Assembly: GCA_963642245.1 (NCBI GenBank)
Contig: CAVIFY010000010.1
Coordinates: forward strand, 1-64,000
DNA: 64,000 bases
Direction of reading: 5' to 3'
Source of the DNA: CAG-217 sp963642245
Lineage (GTDB): Bacteria; Bacillota; Clostridia; Oscillospirales; Acutalibacteraceae
Under the pieces are notes generated by a model that had not been told where the DNA came from, did not search any database, and was given only the letters and a program-made list of their open reading frames with translations. A program made the translations under genes and the position numbers. Positions 50,548 through 59,364 of the stretch are shown here, one piece after another (positions within the stretch are counted from its first letter, which is position 1; each line of letters opens with the position of its first letter).

Positions 50548-52852
50548 GCGGGTGCTGCTCTCCGCCTTGCAGCGGGAGGTGCGGCGTATGTCGGTTTGGC
50601 TGGCGCTGTTTCCGTTCTTGGGCTTTTTGTACGCCCTGTGCCACGGCCTTTTGCAGGCGCTGATGAACCGAGAGATCGGCGCTGCCGCTGCGCAGGACCA
50701 AACGGTGCGCGTCTTTGGCAGTATGGCGCTGCTGTTGTCCGCCGCCACGGCGATGGCGGGGGCGTTCTTTGCCATGTCCGCCTTTCGCTTTCTGTACAGT
50801 CGGCGGCAAAGTGATTTCTATTTGTCCCTGCCGGTGACCCGGCGCACCTCTTACTTTGTGAAGTGGGCGATCGGGGAGTTGGTGCTTTTGCTGGCCTTTT
50901 GCGGTGCCGGGATCGGTATTTGGCTGCTGCCGCGGCTGATCCCCCGCAAGTGGCATATTCAGCTGAACGCCGGTTACGGCCTGCGGCTGCTGGCGGTGGC
51001 CTTTGCGGCTGCGGCGGCGTTCTACTGCATTTGTCTGCTGTGCGCCGTTACGGCGGGCAAGGTGTGGCAATACTGGACTCTGCTCATCGGCATTGGCGGC
51101 TGCCTGCCCTTTGGGCTGATCTCTTATGCCGAGTTGTTCCCCACCTTCCTGTCCGGGCTGAACCAGCAGCCGGTGCGGATCGTGGCGCTGGCCAGTCCCA
51201 TTGCGTATGTGCCCTTTGGGGTGCAGGGGGCGTTCCGCTTTCGGTATCTGTTGCTGGCGGCCTTGCTGGTGGCGGCAGTCAGCTTTTTTGCCGGGCTGTT
51301 CTTTTATCGGCGGCGCTCCGGCGAGTGCGCGGAGCAGACCCTGTCCACCCCGGTGGTCTATGTGCTGGCCACTGCCGGTGCGGCGCTGAGTTTGGTGTGC
51401 CTGCCTATGCTGCTGTCCTTACAGGCCAATCAGTACGGCGTGTATGCGCTGCTGTGCGGCGCCGGTGTGGGCGTAATGACCCTGGTGTGCACGCTGGTGT
51501 ATGCCCGCAAAGCCATTACCCCCACTGCCGCGGTACTGTGCAGCACCTTAGTGGTGTTGGCCGTGGGCACCGTGTGCCTGTTGGGCGTGCAGGGCAGCGA
51601 CTACCGCAACAAGGTGCCGGTGGCAGAGGATGTGGTGCAGGTGACGGTGCAGCCTATGGTGGAGGACCCGCTGGTGGATCTGCCGGACTCTGTGCTGGAT
51701 CCCACCACCAATCTGGTGGCTACCGATACGGCGGAGCTGCAAGAGCTGGAGCTCAGCTATACCTTTACGGACCCGGCGTCCGTGGCTGCCATTGTGCAGC
51801 TGCACCGGGACTGCATTACCGCCGCAGAGACGGAGGTGCTGGGCAGCAGCGGCTTTAAGTCCAGCTTCCAATATAAATTAAAGAACGGCAAGATCCTAAC
51901 CCGGATCTATACCGCTTACGGGGATAACGGCGCCAATGTGATCCGCTCCACCAAGGAATATAAGCTGCAACAGCCCTTTGTGGAGAACAGCGCCAAGGAG
52001 AACCTGCTGCTGGTATCCTATAACAGCACGGACCGGGGCAATTTGTACTGGAACCAGACCTTGGAGGACGATCGGGGCGAGGTGCAGGTGGATAAGACCG
52101 CCTACTACGCCGCCATTCGGGCGGACTTTATGGCCCTGACTCGGACGGACTGGACCTATATGAATATGCAGGACGCGTCCTGGAGCACTGTGTCCTTTAC
52201 CATTTACCAGGTGCGCCCGGGCACGGACAGCAAGACCCGCCGCCGGTTGCAAAAGATGGACCCGGAGACCCTGCGCACCTATTATAACCGCTTTTACAGC
52301 ACCCATACGGATAGTGACCCGCCCTGCCCGGTGGTGCGCTCGGTGGTGTGCCTGCCCAATATGTCTGCCGGTGCCCACCGCACCTTAAAGCTGCTGCAAA
52401 AGGACGGCTTTGTTTATGAGGCGCAGACCACGCTGCCTGCTGCCCGGCAGGTGGAGACCATGCTGGTGTCGCCCATTTACACCGTGTCGGCGGATTATAC
52501 CGAGGGGGACGGCTGCCTGCTGGGCGAGCCGGACAGCGAGGAGGCCTATTACCTGATCCGCCCGGAGAGCCTGCTGGGCGGCCAGGTGGTGCGCAAGGAC
52601 TTTGCGTCCCTTTACAGCGATCCGTTCCGCACGGTAACGGACCAAAAGGCCATTGCCCGCACCCTTGCCGATGTGCAGCCGGGCGTCAACCAAATGGCAC
52701 GGCTGCAAAAGGCCGGTCAGGGCTACGCCGTCGCCTTTATCACCCGGGACGGCAAGGCCACCAAGATGTACTTTGTGCCCACCGCATACGGCTATGAGGA
52801 GGGGCAGAGCGTGACCGCCAATACAGACGACCTGGCCTACGCTCTGGGATAA
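50525..52852 (+). CDS. ABC transporter permease with large C-terminal domain
   Basis: A 775-residue protein has an N-terminal ABC-2-type helix set (about 20-300). Two or three further helices follow, then an extracytoplasmic domain (about 370-775) rich in beta structure and Thr/Asp. The sequence style is that of YtrC/D-like permeases of GntR-ABC units. The cargo is unknown; export or sensing of an envelope-active compound is the usual role. Confidence 0.87.
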   Translation: MTSTRSSKRVLLSALQREVRRMSVWLALFPFLGFLYALCHGLLQALMNREIGAAAAQDQTVRVFGSMALLLSAATAMAGAFFAMSAFRFLYSRRQSDFYLSLPVTRRTSYFVKWAIGELVLLLAFCGAGIGIWLLPRLIPRKWHIQLNAGYGLRLLAVAFAAAAAFYCICLLCAVTAGKVWQYWTLLIGIGGCLPFGLISYAELFPTFLSGLNQQPVRIVALASPIAYVPFGVQGAFRFRYLLLAALLVAAVSFFAGLFFYRRRSGECAEQTLSTPVVYVLATAGAALSLVCLPMLLSLQANQYGVYALLCGAGVGVMTLVCTLVYARKAITPTAAVLCSTLVVLAVGTVCLLGVQGSDYRNKVPVAEDVVQVTVQPMVEDPLVDLPDSVLDPTTNLVATDTAELQELELSYTFTDPASVAAIVQLHRDCITAAETEVLGSSGFKSSFQYKLKNGKILTRIYTAYGDNGANVIRSTKEYKLQQPFVENSAKENLLLVSYNSTDRGNLYWNQTLEDDRGEVQVDKTAYYAAIRADFMALTRTDWTYMNMQDASWSTVSFTIYQVRPGTDSKTRRRLQKMDPETLRTYYNRFYSTHTDSDPPCPVVRSVVCLPNMSAGAHRTLKLLQKDGFVYEAQTTLPAARQVETMLVSPIYTVSADYTEGDGCLLGEPDSEEAYYLIRPESLLGGQVVRKDFASLYSDPFRTVTDQKAIARTLADVQPGVNQMARLQKAGQGYAVAFITRDGKATKMYFVPTAYGYEEGQSVTANTDDLAYALG

Positions 52853-52858
52853 GCAGCA

Positions 52859-52899
52859 AAAAAGAAAGGACCGTATCTTGGGAATACGGTCCTTTTTCT
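52859..52899. terminator. Terminator between the ABC permease and the EamA gene
   Basis: AAAGGACCGTAT pairs with ATACGGTCCTTT, followed by T residues. Confidence 0.85.
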
Positions 52900-52916
52900 A
52901 TTCTATGTATATCGGA

Positions 52917-53771
52917 TCAGGCAAAGACGATCAGCAGGGTGCCTGCCACTACCAGTGCCAGCGCCAGCAGACTGCGGCGGGTCTGCTTCTCTTTTAAGAA
53001 GATGGCAGACAGCGCCACGGCAAAGAGCATGGAGCACTTGTCAATGGGCACCACCACGCTGGCGCGGCCGGTTTGCAGTGCTCGGTAGTAGCACAGCCAG
53101 CTGGCCCCGGTGGTGATCCCGGACAGCACCAGGAACACTGCGTCCCGGCGGGTCATCTTCTTCCAGTCGCCGCCCTCTTTCTTGCCCAGCACAATGGCCC
53201 AGGCAAAGACCAGCACCACCACGGTGCGCAGGGCGGTAGCCAGGGTGGAGTCAATATCTTGCACGCCCACCTTGCCCAGTATGGATTGCAGCGCGGCAAA
53301 GACAGCGCTGCCTATGGCGTAAAACAGCCAGCCCTTTTCGCCCTTTTTGGCGTCGCCTTTTTCCAGCATTAGGGCCGTACCGGCGATCATCACGGCGATC
53401 CCCAGCCCGGTGAGCCAGTTAAACGGCTCGTGGAAGAAGATCAGCGCCAGCAGAATGGTCAGGAAGGTGGAGGATTTGTCCACCGCTACCACCTTGCTCA
53501 GGTTGCCGATGGACAGGGCCTTAAAGTAGCACAGCCAGGACAGCCCGGTGGCGGCCCCGGACAGGGCCAGGAACACCAGCGCCCGGGGGGTGATGGTGGA
53601 GATGGCGTTTTGGCACCCCACTACAAAGACCATCAGCCAGGAGAAGATCAGCACCACGCCGGTGCGAAAGGCAGTGGCAAAGTCCGAGGACACGGATTTG
53701 ATCCCCGCCTTGGCCAGTACAGAGGTAGCGCCGGCAAAAAAGGCGCTGCCTACGGCAAATAAGATCCACAT
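52917..53771 (-). CDS. EamA/DMT family transporter
   Basis: A 284-residue protein with ten membrane helices arranged as two EamA repeats (WLCYFKALSIGNLSKVVAVDKSSTFLTILLALIFFHEPF and WLCYYRALQTGRASVVVPIDKCSMLFAVALSAIFLKEKQ). ATG at 53771 has an AGAGGTGGG site; the in-frame GTG at 53783 overlaps that site and is less likely. Substrate is unknown. Confidence 0.9.
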   Translation of the reverse strand: MWILFAVGSAFFAGATSVLAKAGIKSVSSDFATAFRTGVVLIFSWLMVFVVGCQNAISTITPRALVFLALSGAATGLSWLCYFKALSIGNLSKVVAVDKSSTFLTILLALIFFHEPFNWLTGLGIAVMIAGTALMLEKGDAKKGEKGWLFYAIGSAVFAALQSILGKVGVQDIDSTLATALRTVVVLVFAWAIVLGKKEGGDWKKMTRRDAVFLVLSGITTGASWLCYYRALQTGRASVVVPIDKCSMLFAVALSAIFLKEKQTRRSLLALALVVAGTLLIVFA

Positions 53772-53796
53772 AAAGGGACCCACCTCTTTTCATCTA

Positions 53797-53842
53797 AAAA
53801 CCCCGCCGCCCGGTGAAGTACCGCAGCGCCGGGGCGAATTTT
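53797..53842 (-). terminator. Terminator after the 31-aa protein gene
   Basis: A GC-rich imperfect hairpin (CGCCCCGGCGC with GCGGCGGGG) precedes a T-run on the minus strand. Confidence 0.7.
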
Positions 53843-53844
53843 TG

Positions 53845-53940
53845 TTAAGATACAAAGGCGTAAATGCCAACGCCCAGCCCGCTGCAAGCCATCAGCAGAG
53901 CCAGAATAATGGCGGTCACCTTGACCCATTTTTGCTGCAT
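53845..53940 (-). CDS. 31-residue single-helix membrane protein
   Basis: A tiny frame beginning MQQKWVKV and ending YAFVS, with one hydrophobic helix (about residues 8-29) after a basic N-terminus. It is preceded by AAGGAAG, lies 22 nt after the phosphohexomutase gene and ends just before a terminator. Its layout recalls the short DUF4044-type proteins, but I cannot confirm the family. Confidence 0.6.
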   Translation of the reverse strand: MQQKWVKVTAIILALLMACSGLGVGIYAFVS

Positions 53941-53961
53941 ATTCTCTCTACTTCCTTTCTG

Positions 53962-55674
53962 TTACGCCATCCAGGCGGCGCTTTCGTCGATCAGCTGTTG
54001 CCCCATTTTTTGAGCAACGGCCTTGTCTGCGGCCACGGCGGTCACATAGGTCTTGATCTTCGGCTCCGTGCCGGAGGGGCGCACGATCAGCTTGCAGCCG
54101 TTCTCCGCCTTGTATTCCAGCACATTGGATTTGGGCAGGTCAATGGGGGTGGACTTGCCGCTGACCAGGTCGGTGGACAGGGAACTTTGGTAGTCGCTGT
54201 GCTCCACCACCGGGCTGCCGCCCAGGGCCTTTGGCGGGTTTTGGCGCAGGTGGTCCATAATACCGGCCATCTTTTCCATGCCGGCCTCGCCCTCAAAGGT
54301 GTAGCTGACCACCGCGTTGTCATAGTAGCCGTAGTCGGCGTAGATCTTATCCATCACATCGCCCAGGCTCAGCCCTTGCAGCTTGTAGTAGGCGGCCATC
54401 TCGCAAATGAGCATACTGGCCACTACCGCGTCCTTATCCCGGGCGTGGGTGCCGGCCAGGTAGCCGTAGCTCTCCTCAAAGCCCATCACAAAGTCGTCTG
54501 CACGGCCCTGAGCCTCCAGCTGGGTCACCACCTCGCCGATGTACTTAAACCCGGTGAGCAGGTTCTTAAACGTGCAGCCGTACCGGGCGGCAATGGCCTG
54601 GGCCAGGTCGGTGGATACAAAGGACTTCACCGCCACGCTGTTTTGGCTCAGGGTGCCCTTTTGCTTGCGCATTTCCAGCAGGTAGTTCAGCAGCATAGCG
54701 CCCACTTCATTACCGCTCATCAGCCGTACCTTGCCCCCTTGCATGACCGCAATGCCTACCCGGTCGCAGTCCGGGTCGGTAGCCAGCAGCAGATCGGCGT
54801 GGATATTTTCGTTCATTTTCAGTGCCAGTTCAAAGGCCTGCTTGATCTCCGGGTTAGGGTAGGGGCAGGTGGGGAAGTTGCCGTCCGGCAGCTCCTGCTC
54901 CGGCACCACAAACACATGGGGCACTCCAATGCGGTCGAGGATTGCCCGTACCGGCTTGTTGCCGGTGCCGTTCAAGGGGGTGTAGATCACTTTCAGGTCT
55001 GCCTTTTGGCACACGCCCCGGTTCATACACTGGGTCTCTACCGCGTCCAGGAAGGCGGTCATCATCTTTTCGCCAATGTATTCCACGGTGCCGTCTGCCA
55101 CGGCGGCGTCAAAGTCCGCTTTCTGAATGCCGGTGAAGTAATCCACCTTTTCAATATAGTCGTAGGTCTCCGCCGCCTCATCGTCGGTCATTTGGTAGCC
55201 GTTTTTGTTGTAGCACTTGTAGCCGTTATACTTGGCCGGGTTGTGGGAGGCGGTGAGGATAATACCGCTTTGGGCGCCCAGCTGCCGCACTGCAAAGGAC
55301 AGGCAGGGGGTAGGCTCCAGCTCTTCGTAAAGATACACTTTAATGCCGTTGCCTGCCAGCACGGCGGCCGCCTCTTTGGAGAACAGGTCGCTCTTGATCC
55401 GGGAGTCGTAGCCGATGGCCACGGACGGGTGGTCGTACTTGGCGTTCAGGTAATCGGCCAGCCCCTGGGTGGCCCGGCCCACGGTGTACACATTCATACG
55501 GTTTGTACCGGCGCCGATCACGCCCCGCAGCCCGGCGGTGCCGAACTCCAGTGAGCGGTAGAACCGATCGCGAATTTCCTCGTCCTGCCCGGCGATGGCT
55601 TGCAGCTCTGCGTGCAGGTCCGGGTCTGCGGTGGCCTTTTCCAGCCACTGGGTATAAAGTTCTGTGGTATTCAT
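53962..55674 (-). CDS. Phosphoglucomutase/phosphomannomutase family enzyme
   Basis: A 570-residue alpha-D-phosphohexomutase converts hexose 1-phosphate and 6-phosphate. All four active-site regions are present: TASHNP with phosphoserine Ser143, metal loop DPDCDR near 299, sugar loop GFEESYGY near 400 and phosphate loop RPSGTEPKIK near 535. The length fits the PgcA-like group. ATG at 55674 follows AAGGTG, and a consensus promoter TTGACA (55760-55765) with TAAAAT (55737-55742) lies on the minus strand. Confidence 0.95.
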   Translation of the reverse strand: MNTTELYTQWLEKATADPDLHAELQAIAGQDEEIRDRFYRSLEFGTAGLRGVIGAGTNRMNVYTVGRATQGLADYLNAKYDHPSVAIGYDSRIKSDLFSKEAAAVLAGNGIKVYLYEELEPTPCLSFAVRQLGAQSGIILTASHNPAKYNGYKCYNKNGYQMTDDEAAETYDYIEKVDYFTGIQKADFDAAVADGTVEYIGEKMMTAFLDAVETQCMNRGVCQKADLKVIYTPLNGTGNKPVRAILDRIGVPHVFVVPEQELPDGNFPTCPYPNPEIKQAFELALKMNENIHADLLLATDPDCDRVGIAVMQGGKVRLMSGNEVGAMLLNYLLEMRKQKGTLSQNSVAVKSFVSTDLAQAIAARYGCTFKNLLTGFKYIGEVVTQLEAQGRADDFVMGFEESYGYLAGTHARDKDAVVASMLICEMAAYYKLQGLSLGDVMDKIYADYGYYDNAVVSYTFEGEAGMEKMAGIMDHLRQNPPKALGGSPVVEHSDYQSSLSTDLVSGKSTPIDLPKSNVLEYKAENGCKLIVRPSGTEPKIKTYVTAVAADKAVAQKMGQQLIDESAAWMA

Positions 55675-55736
55675 ACTGTCACCTTTGCCTTTCTTTGACG
55701 ATGGGTCTGTCTCTTTCCGCTACTCATCACGCTTTT

Positions 55737-55800
55737 ATTTTAATCCCAATTTGCACCGGTGTCAATAAGCATTGTCAAACGGCTGTTTGTCGTGTATAAT
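55737..55800. promoter_or_regulatory. Divergent promoters of the phosphohexomutase and yifB genes
   Basis: Minus strand: TTGACA at 55760-55765 and TAAAAT at 55737-55742. Plus strand: TTGTCA at 55772-55777 and TATAAT at 55795-55800. Each pair has 17-bp spacing and the two -35 boxes are only 6 bp apart. Confidence 0.85.
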
Positions 55801-55833
55801 GGAAGCAGAAAATCAGGAGAAGAGGTTATCATT

Positions 55834-57360
55834 ATGTATGCTAAGGTGGAGAGTTTGGGCCTGAATGGGCTGGACGCCTTTTCCGTCACGGTAGAGGCGG
55901 ACATCAGCACCGGTCTGCCCCGGTTTGACATTGTGGGTCTGCCGGATATGGCGGTGCGAGAGAGCCGGGAGCGGGTGCGGGCCACCATTAAGAACGGGGG
56001 CTACCAGTTCCCGGTGTCTCGTATGACGGTGAATATTGCCCCGGCAGATGTAAAGAAAGAGGGCGCCGTCTACGACCTGCCGGTGTTTGTGGCGCTGATG
56101 AAAGCCAGCGGCCAGATCCACGGCAGCACCGACGGCTGCGCCTTTTTAGGTGAGCTGTCCCTGGACGGCGAGATCCGGCCCTGCACCGGGGTGCTGCCTA
56201 TGGTGCTGTGCGCCCGGGAGAAAGGGCTGCACACGGTGTTCGTCCCCGCCGCCAATCGGGACGAGGGCAGCATTGTGGAGGGTATAGATGTGTTGCCGGT
56301 GGCTCATGTGCGCCAGGTGCTGGACCACTTGCAGGGCAAGGCGCCGGTAGCGCCTTGCTACCGGGCGTTCTCCCCGGAGGAGGACAACCTGGAGTACCTG
56401 GATTTTGCCGATGTAAAGGGGCAGCAAAACGCCAAGCGGGCGCTGGAGATCGCAGCCGCCGGGGGCCACAACTGCCTGATGATCGGCCCGCCGGGCACCG
56501 GCAAGTCTATGCTGGCCAAGCGGCTGCCGTCCATTTTGCCGGAGATGACCTTTGAGGAGCAGATCGAGACCACCAAGATCTATTCCATTGCCGGGGCGCT
56601 GCCCAGCGGCACCCGGCTGATCAGCCACCGACCTTTTCGCAGTCCCCACCACACGGTGTCGCCCCAGGGGCTTACCGGCGGCGGTGCGGTGCCCAAGCCC
56701 GGCGAGATCAGCCTGGCCCATAACGGGGTGCTGTTTATGGACGAGTTCCCGGAGTTTGACCGGCGCACCAAGGAGTCCCTGCGCCAGCCCCTGGAGGACG
56801 GCGTGATCACCATTTCCCGCGCCGGGGGCAGCCTGACCTATCCCTCCAATATTATGGTGGTGGCGGCCATGAACCCCTGCCCCTGCGGCTTTTTGGGCCA
56901 CCCCACCAAGGACTGCACTTGCAGCCAGGCGGCGGTGAACCGCTACCGGGACAAGGTCAGCGGCCCGATTTTGGACCGGATCGACCTGCATGTGGAGGTG
57001 CAGAGCGTGGACTATGCCCAGCTGGCAGATACTACCCGGGGCGAGCCAAGCAGCGCTATTCGGCAGCGGGTGAACCGGGCACGCCAAATTCAGGCTCGGC
57101 GCTTTGCGGGCACCGGCATTACCTGCAATGCCAAAATGCCGCCCCAAATGACCAAGGACTGCTGCCGCCTGACGGAGGACGCCTCCGCCCTGCTGCAAAT
57201 CAGCTTTGACAAACTGGGGCTGTCTGCCCGGGCGTATGACAAGATCCTTCGCATTGCCCGCACCATTGCGGACCTGGAGCAGGCAGAGGATATTAACGGC
57301 GCCCACATCTCGGAGGCGCTGCAATACCGGGCGCTGGACCGGAAATACTGGAACCGATAA
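55834..57360 (+). CDS. yifB: YifB/ComM-type magnesium-chelatase-like AAA+ ATPase
   Basis: A 508-residue ATPase with an N-terminal ChlI-like Lon-type domain (about 1-170). The AAA+ core has Walker A GPPGTGKS near 219 and Walker B GVLFMDEFPEF near 302. A zinc-type cysteine cluster CPCGFLGHPTKDCTCS lies near 350, with a C-terminal helical domain. ComM proteins act as branch-migration helicases in transformation. ATG at 55834 follows AGAAGAGG. The LUD gene follows by 16 nt. Confidence 0.95.
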   Translation: MYAKVESLGLNGLDAFSVTVEADISTGLPRFDIVGLPDMAVRESRERVRATIKNGGYQFPVSRMTVNIAPADVKKEGAVYDLPVFVALMKASGQIHGSTDGCAFLGELSLDGEIRPCTGVLPMVLCAREKGLHTVFVPAANRDEGSIVEGIDVLPVAHVRQVLDHLQGKAPVAPCYRAFSPEEDNLEYLDFADVKGQQNAKRALEIAAAGGHNCLMIGPPGTGKSMLAKRLPSILPEMTFEEQIETTKIYSIAGALPSGTRLISHRPFRSPHHTVSPQGLTGGGAVPKPGEISLAHNGVLFMDEFPEFDRRTKESLRQPLEDGVITISRAGGSLTYPSNIMVVAAMNPCPCGFLGHPTKDCTCSQAAVNRYRDKVSGPILDRIDLHVEVQSVDYAQLADTTRGEPSSAIRQRVNRARQIQARRFAGTGITCNAKMPPQMTKDCCRLTEDASALLQISFDKLGLSARAYDKILRIARTIADLEQAEDINGAHISEALQYRALDRKYWNR

Positions 57361-57376
57361 GAAAGGAGCGACTGCA

Positions 57377-58021
57377 ATGGACGCAAGAATAGAAGAAACC
57401 ATCAAGAACTTAAAAAAGCGGGGCTTTGAGCCGTATTATTTGGAGAACCGGGCGCAGGTGCTGCCCCTGGTGCAAAAGCTGGTGCCTGCGGGCAGCAGCG
57501 TGTCCCACGGCGGGTCGGAGACCTTAAAGGAAGTGGGCGTGATCGACCTGCTCGCCGGTGGGGATTATAAATATATCAATCGTGCCGGACTGGAGGGCGA
57601 GGCCCTGCGCCAATGCTACCAGGACGCCTTTGGCTGCGACGCTTATTTCACTTCTTCCAACGCCATTACCACCGACGGTGTGCTGTATAATGTGGACGGT
57701 AACTCCAATCGGGTGGCCTGCATTGTGTTCGGCCCCCGCCAGGTGATCATGATCGTGGGGCGCAACAAGATCGTAGATACCTTTGACCAGGCGGTGGAGC
57801 GGGTCAAGCGCATTGCCGCCCCCCGCAATACCCAGCGGCTCAGCTGCAAGACCCCTTGCGCCGTTACCGGCCACTGTATCAGCCTGGATCAGGAGGACCC
57901 TGCCCTGTGCGACGGCTGCCTTAGCCCCCAGCGGGTGTGCTGCAACTATGTGACCACTGCCTTTGACCGCCACATCGGCCGCATTAAGGTGCTGATCGTG
58001 GACGAGGAACTGGGGTATTAA
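57377..58021 (+). CDS. LUD domain protein (lactate utilization family)
   Basis: A 214-residue protein with the LUD/DUF162 fold (VSHGGSETLKEVGV near 43, GNSNRVACIVFGPRQVIMIVGRNKIV near 107). A C-terminal cysteine cluster (CKTPCAVTGHC, then CDGC and CC) may bind iron-sulfur or zinc. It is a stand-alone form without LutA or LutB partners, so the role in lactate oxidation is uncertain. AAAGGAG precedes the ATG. Confidence 0.9.
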   Translation: MDARIEETIKNLKKRGFEPYYLENRAQVLPLVQKLVPAGSSVSHGGSETLKEVGVIDLLAGGDYKYINRAGLEGEALRQCYQDAFGCDAYFTSSNAITTDGVLYNVDGNSNRVACIVFGPRQVIMIVGRNKIVDTFDQAVERVKRIAAPRNTQRLSCKTPCAVTGHCISLDQEDPALCDGCLSPQRVCCNYVTTAFDRHIGRIKVLIVDEELGY

Positions 58022-58035
58022 ACCAAAAAGCATAT

Positions 58036-58077
58036 AAAAAAGGACCGTATCCACAGGGGATACGGTCTTTCTTTTGC
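58036..58077. terminator. Terminator between the LUD gene and the DUF5692-like gene
   Basis: AAAGGACCGTATCC pairs with GGATACGGTCTTT around a short loop, flanked by A and T runs. Confidence 0.85.
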
Positions 58078-58087
58078 CTATGTATGA

Positions 58088-59128
58088 TTATTTGCCTTCT
58101 GCGCGGCTCATAGCCAGCTGGAAGTCCTTTTGATGGGTGAAGATCTCGTGACGATAGGGGTTGGTCTTGGTCTCCTTGGCCTTCTTCATAATGAAGCCGA
58201 ATACCACCACATTGATGGCCAGTGCCAGTACGGAGATCACGCCCTGCGCCGTGGGATCGGCAGCGGTGGGGTGCACCGCCGGGTTCATAAACCCGTCTGC
58301 ATACACGCTGGTGATCACGGCGAACTTGCCCTGATCCTGGAACAGCGGGAACACCTGGGCAAACATACACCAGATAGCCAGGGTGTTGGCGCGGTTCTGG
58401 ATCCAGCCGCCCTTGTTCCACAGTGCGTTGGCAAAGGTGGGCGCCAGCAGCAGAGCCAGGCCGCAATACCAGGAGTGGGTGGGCAGGTTGTTGTAGGTGT
58501 ACTCAAAGTTCCACACATCGTAGGCCAGAATGTAGCACCAGGTCATATCCGGCCACAGCATATCCTGGTGGTTTTTGGAGGTGTAAATGCCCCACCAGCC
58601 GGTCATACACAGAATGTTGATGATACCGGCCAGGCCGTTGAGGATATTCCACCAGCCGCCGAACAGCCACACATTCTCGCTGGAGAGCCACCAACCACCG
58701 GCAGCACCGCCGGCGCTGATGCCCTTAATGGCAGACTCAAAGTCGCTGGCCACAGCAATCAGAATGTTGATCGCCACGATCACAAAGGGGAACACCTTGA
58801 ACCACTCGGTCTTGCCGATGCTCCACTTGTACTTGAGCATCATAAAGCCGATGCACCCTGCGGTGGCAGCATACAGCTTGGCGTAATGGAACCAGCTGTT
58901 CATGTGGACCACCGTATCGTTGTTGACTGCCCAGTCAACGCCTTTGGCGGCCGCCACATTGATGACGATAAAGTACACGCTCAGCGCAGCCGGGAGCACC
59001 AGGAAAAAGAAGATGCCGCCTGCCTTAGAGCGGCGCGCGATCTCGTTGGCCAGCACCAGTCCCACAAAGACCAATGCCCAGCCCAGCAGCTGCCACAGCG
59101 CAGTATCGCCGTAGATTTGGAATAACAT
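58088..59128 (-). CDS. DUF5692-like multi-pass membrane protein
   Basis: A 346-residue protein with about nine membrane helices and unusually many Trp residues (GGWWLSSENVWLFGGWWNILNGLAG near 145, and WCYILAYDVWNFEYTYNN near 205). I associate it with a DUF5692 family seen in gut Firmicutes; function is unknown. TAGGAGGAG lies before the ATG. A TTGACA-17-TAAACT promoter (59233-59238 and 59210-59215, minus strand) gives a leader with two perfect hairpins. Confidence 0.72.
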   Translation of the reverse strand: MLFQIYGDTALWQLLGWALVFVGLVLANEIARRSKAGGIFFFLVLPAALSVYFIVINVAAAKGVDWAVNNDTVVHMNSWFHYAKLYAATAGCIGFMMLKYKWSIGKTEWFKVFPFVIVAINILIAVASDFESAIKGISAGGAAGGWWLSSENVWLFGGWWNILNGLAGIINILCMTGWWGIYTSKNHQDMLWPDMTWCYILAYDVWNFEYTYNNLPTHSWYCGLALLLAPTFANALWNKGGWIQNRANTLAIWCMFAQVFPLFQDQGKFAVITSVYADGFMNPAVHPTAADPTAQGVISVLALAINVVVFGFIMKKAKETKTNPYRHEIFTHQKDFQLAMSRAEGK

Positions 59129-59156
59129 AGTTATCTCCTCCTAAAAATAAATCATC

Positions 59157-59198
59157 TTGCGCCGTAGCGCAACCCTTCCGTGGGCGGTCTCCCGCCCG
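59157..59198 (-). promoter_or_regulatory. Leader hairpins of the DUF5692-like gene
   Basis: TTGCGC with GCGCAA (59157-59172) and GGGCGG with CCGCCC (about 59182-59197) form two short hairpins within the untranslated leader. Neither is followed by a T-run, so they may affect mRNA stability or translation rather than termination. Confidence 0.5.
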
Positions 59199-59298
59199 CT
59201 TCACCCAACAGTTTAGACCCATTTTTGCGGATTGTCAATCTTTTAACAAGCCCTGCTCCGCATTTCTACATATTGGCAAAAACAAGGGCGGTTTTTTG

Positions 59299-59343
59299 TT
59301 GAAATTGGGTAGCAAAGATGGTACAATGTCACTGGTATTACCA
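59299..59343 (+). promoter_or_regulatory. Promoter and FadR-type operator of the GntR gene
   Basis: TTGAAA (59299-59304) and TACAAT (59322-59327) are 17 bp apart. TGGTATTACCA at 59333-59343 fits the TGGTNNNACCA form bound by FadR-subfamily regulators and lies at the start site, suggesting autorepression. Confidence 0.75.
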
Positions 59344-59364
59344 AGAACCACAGGAGGGGAACCT

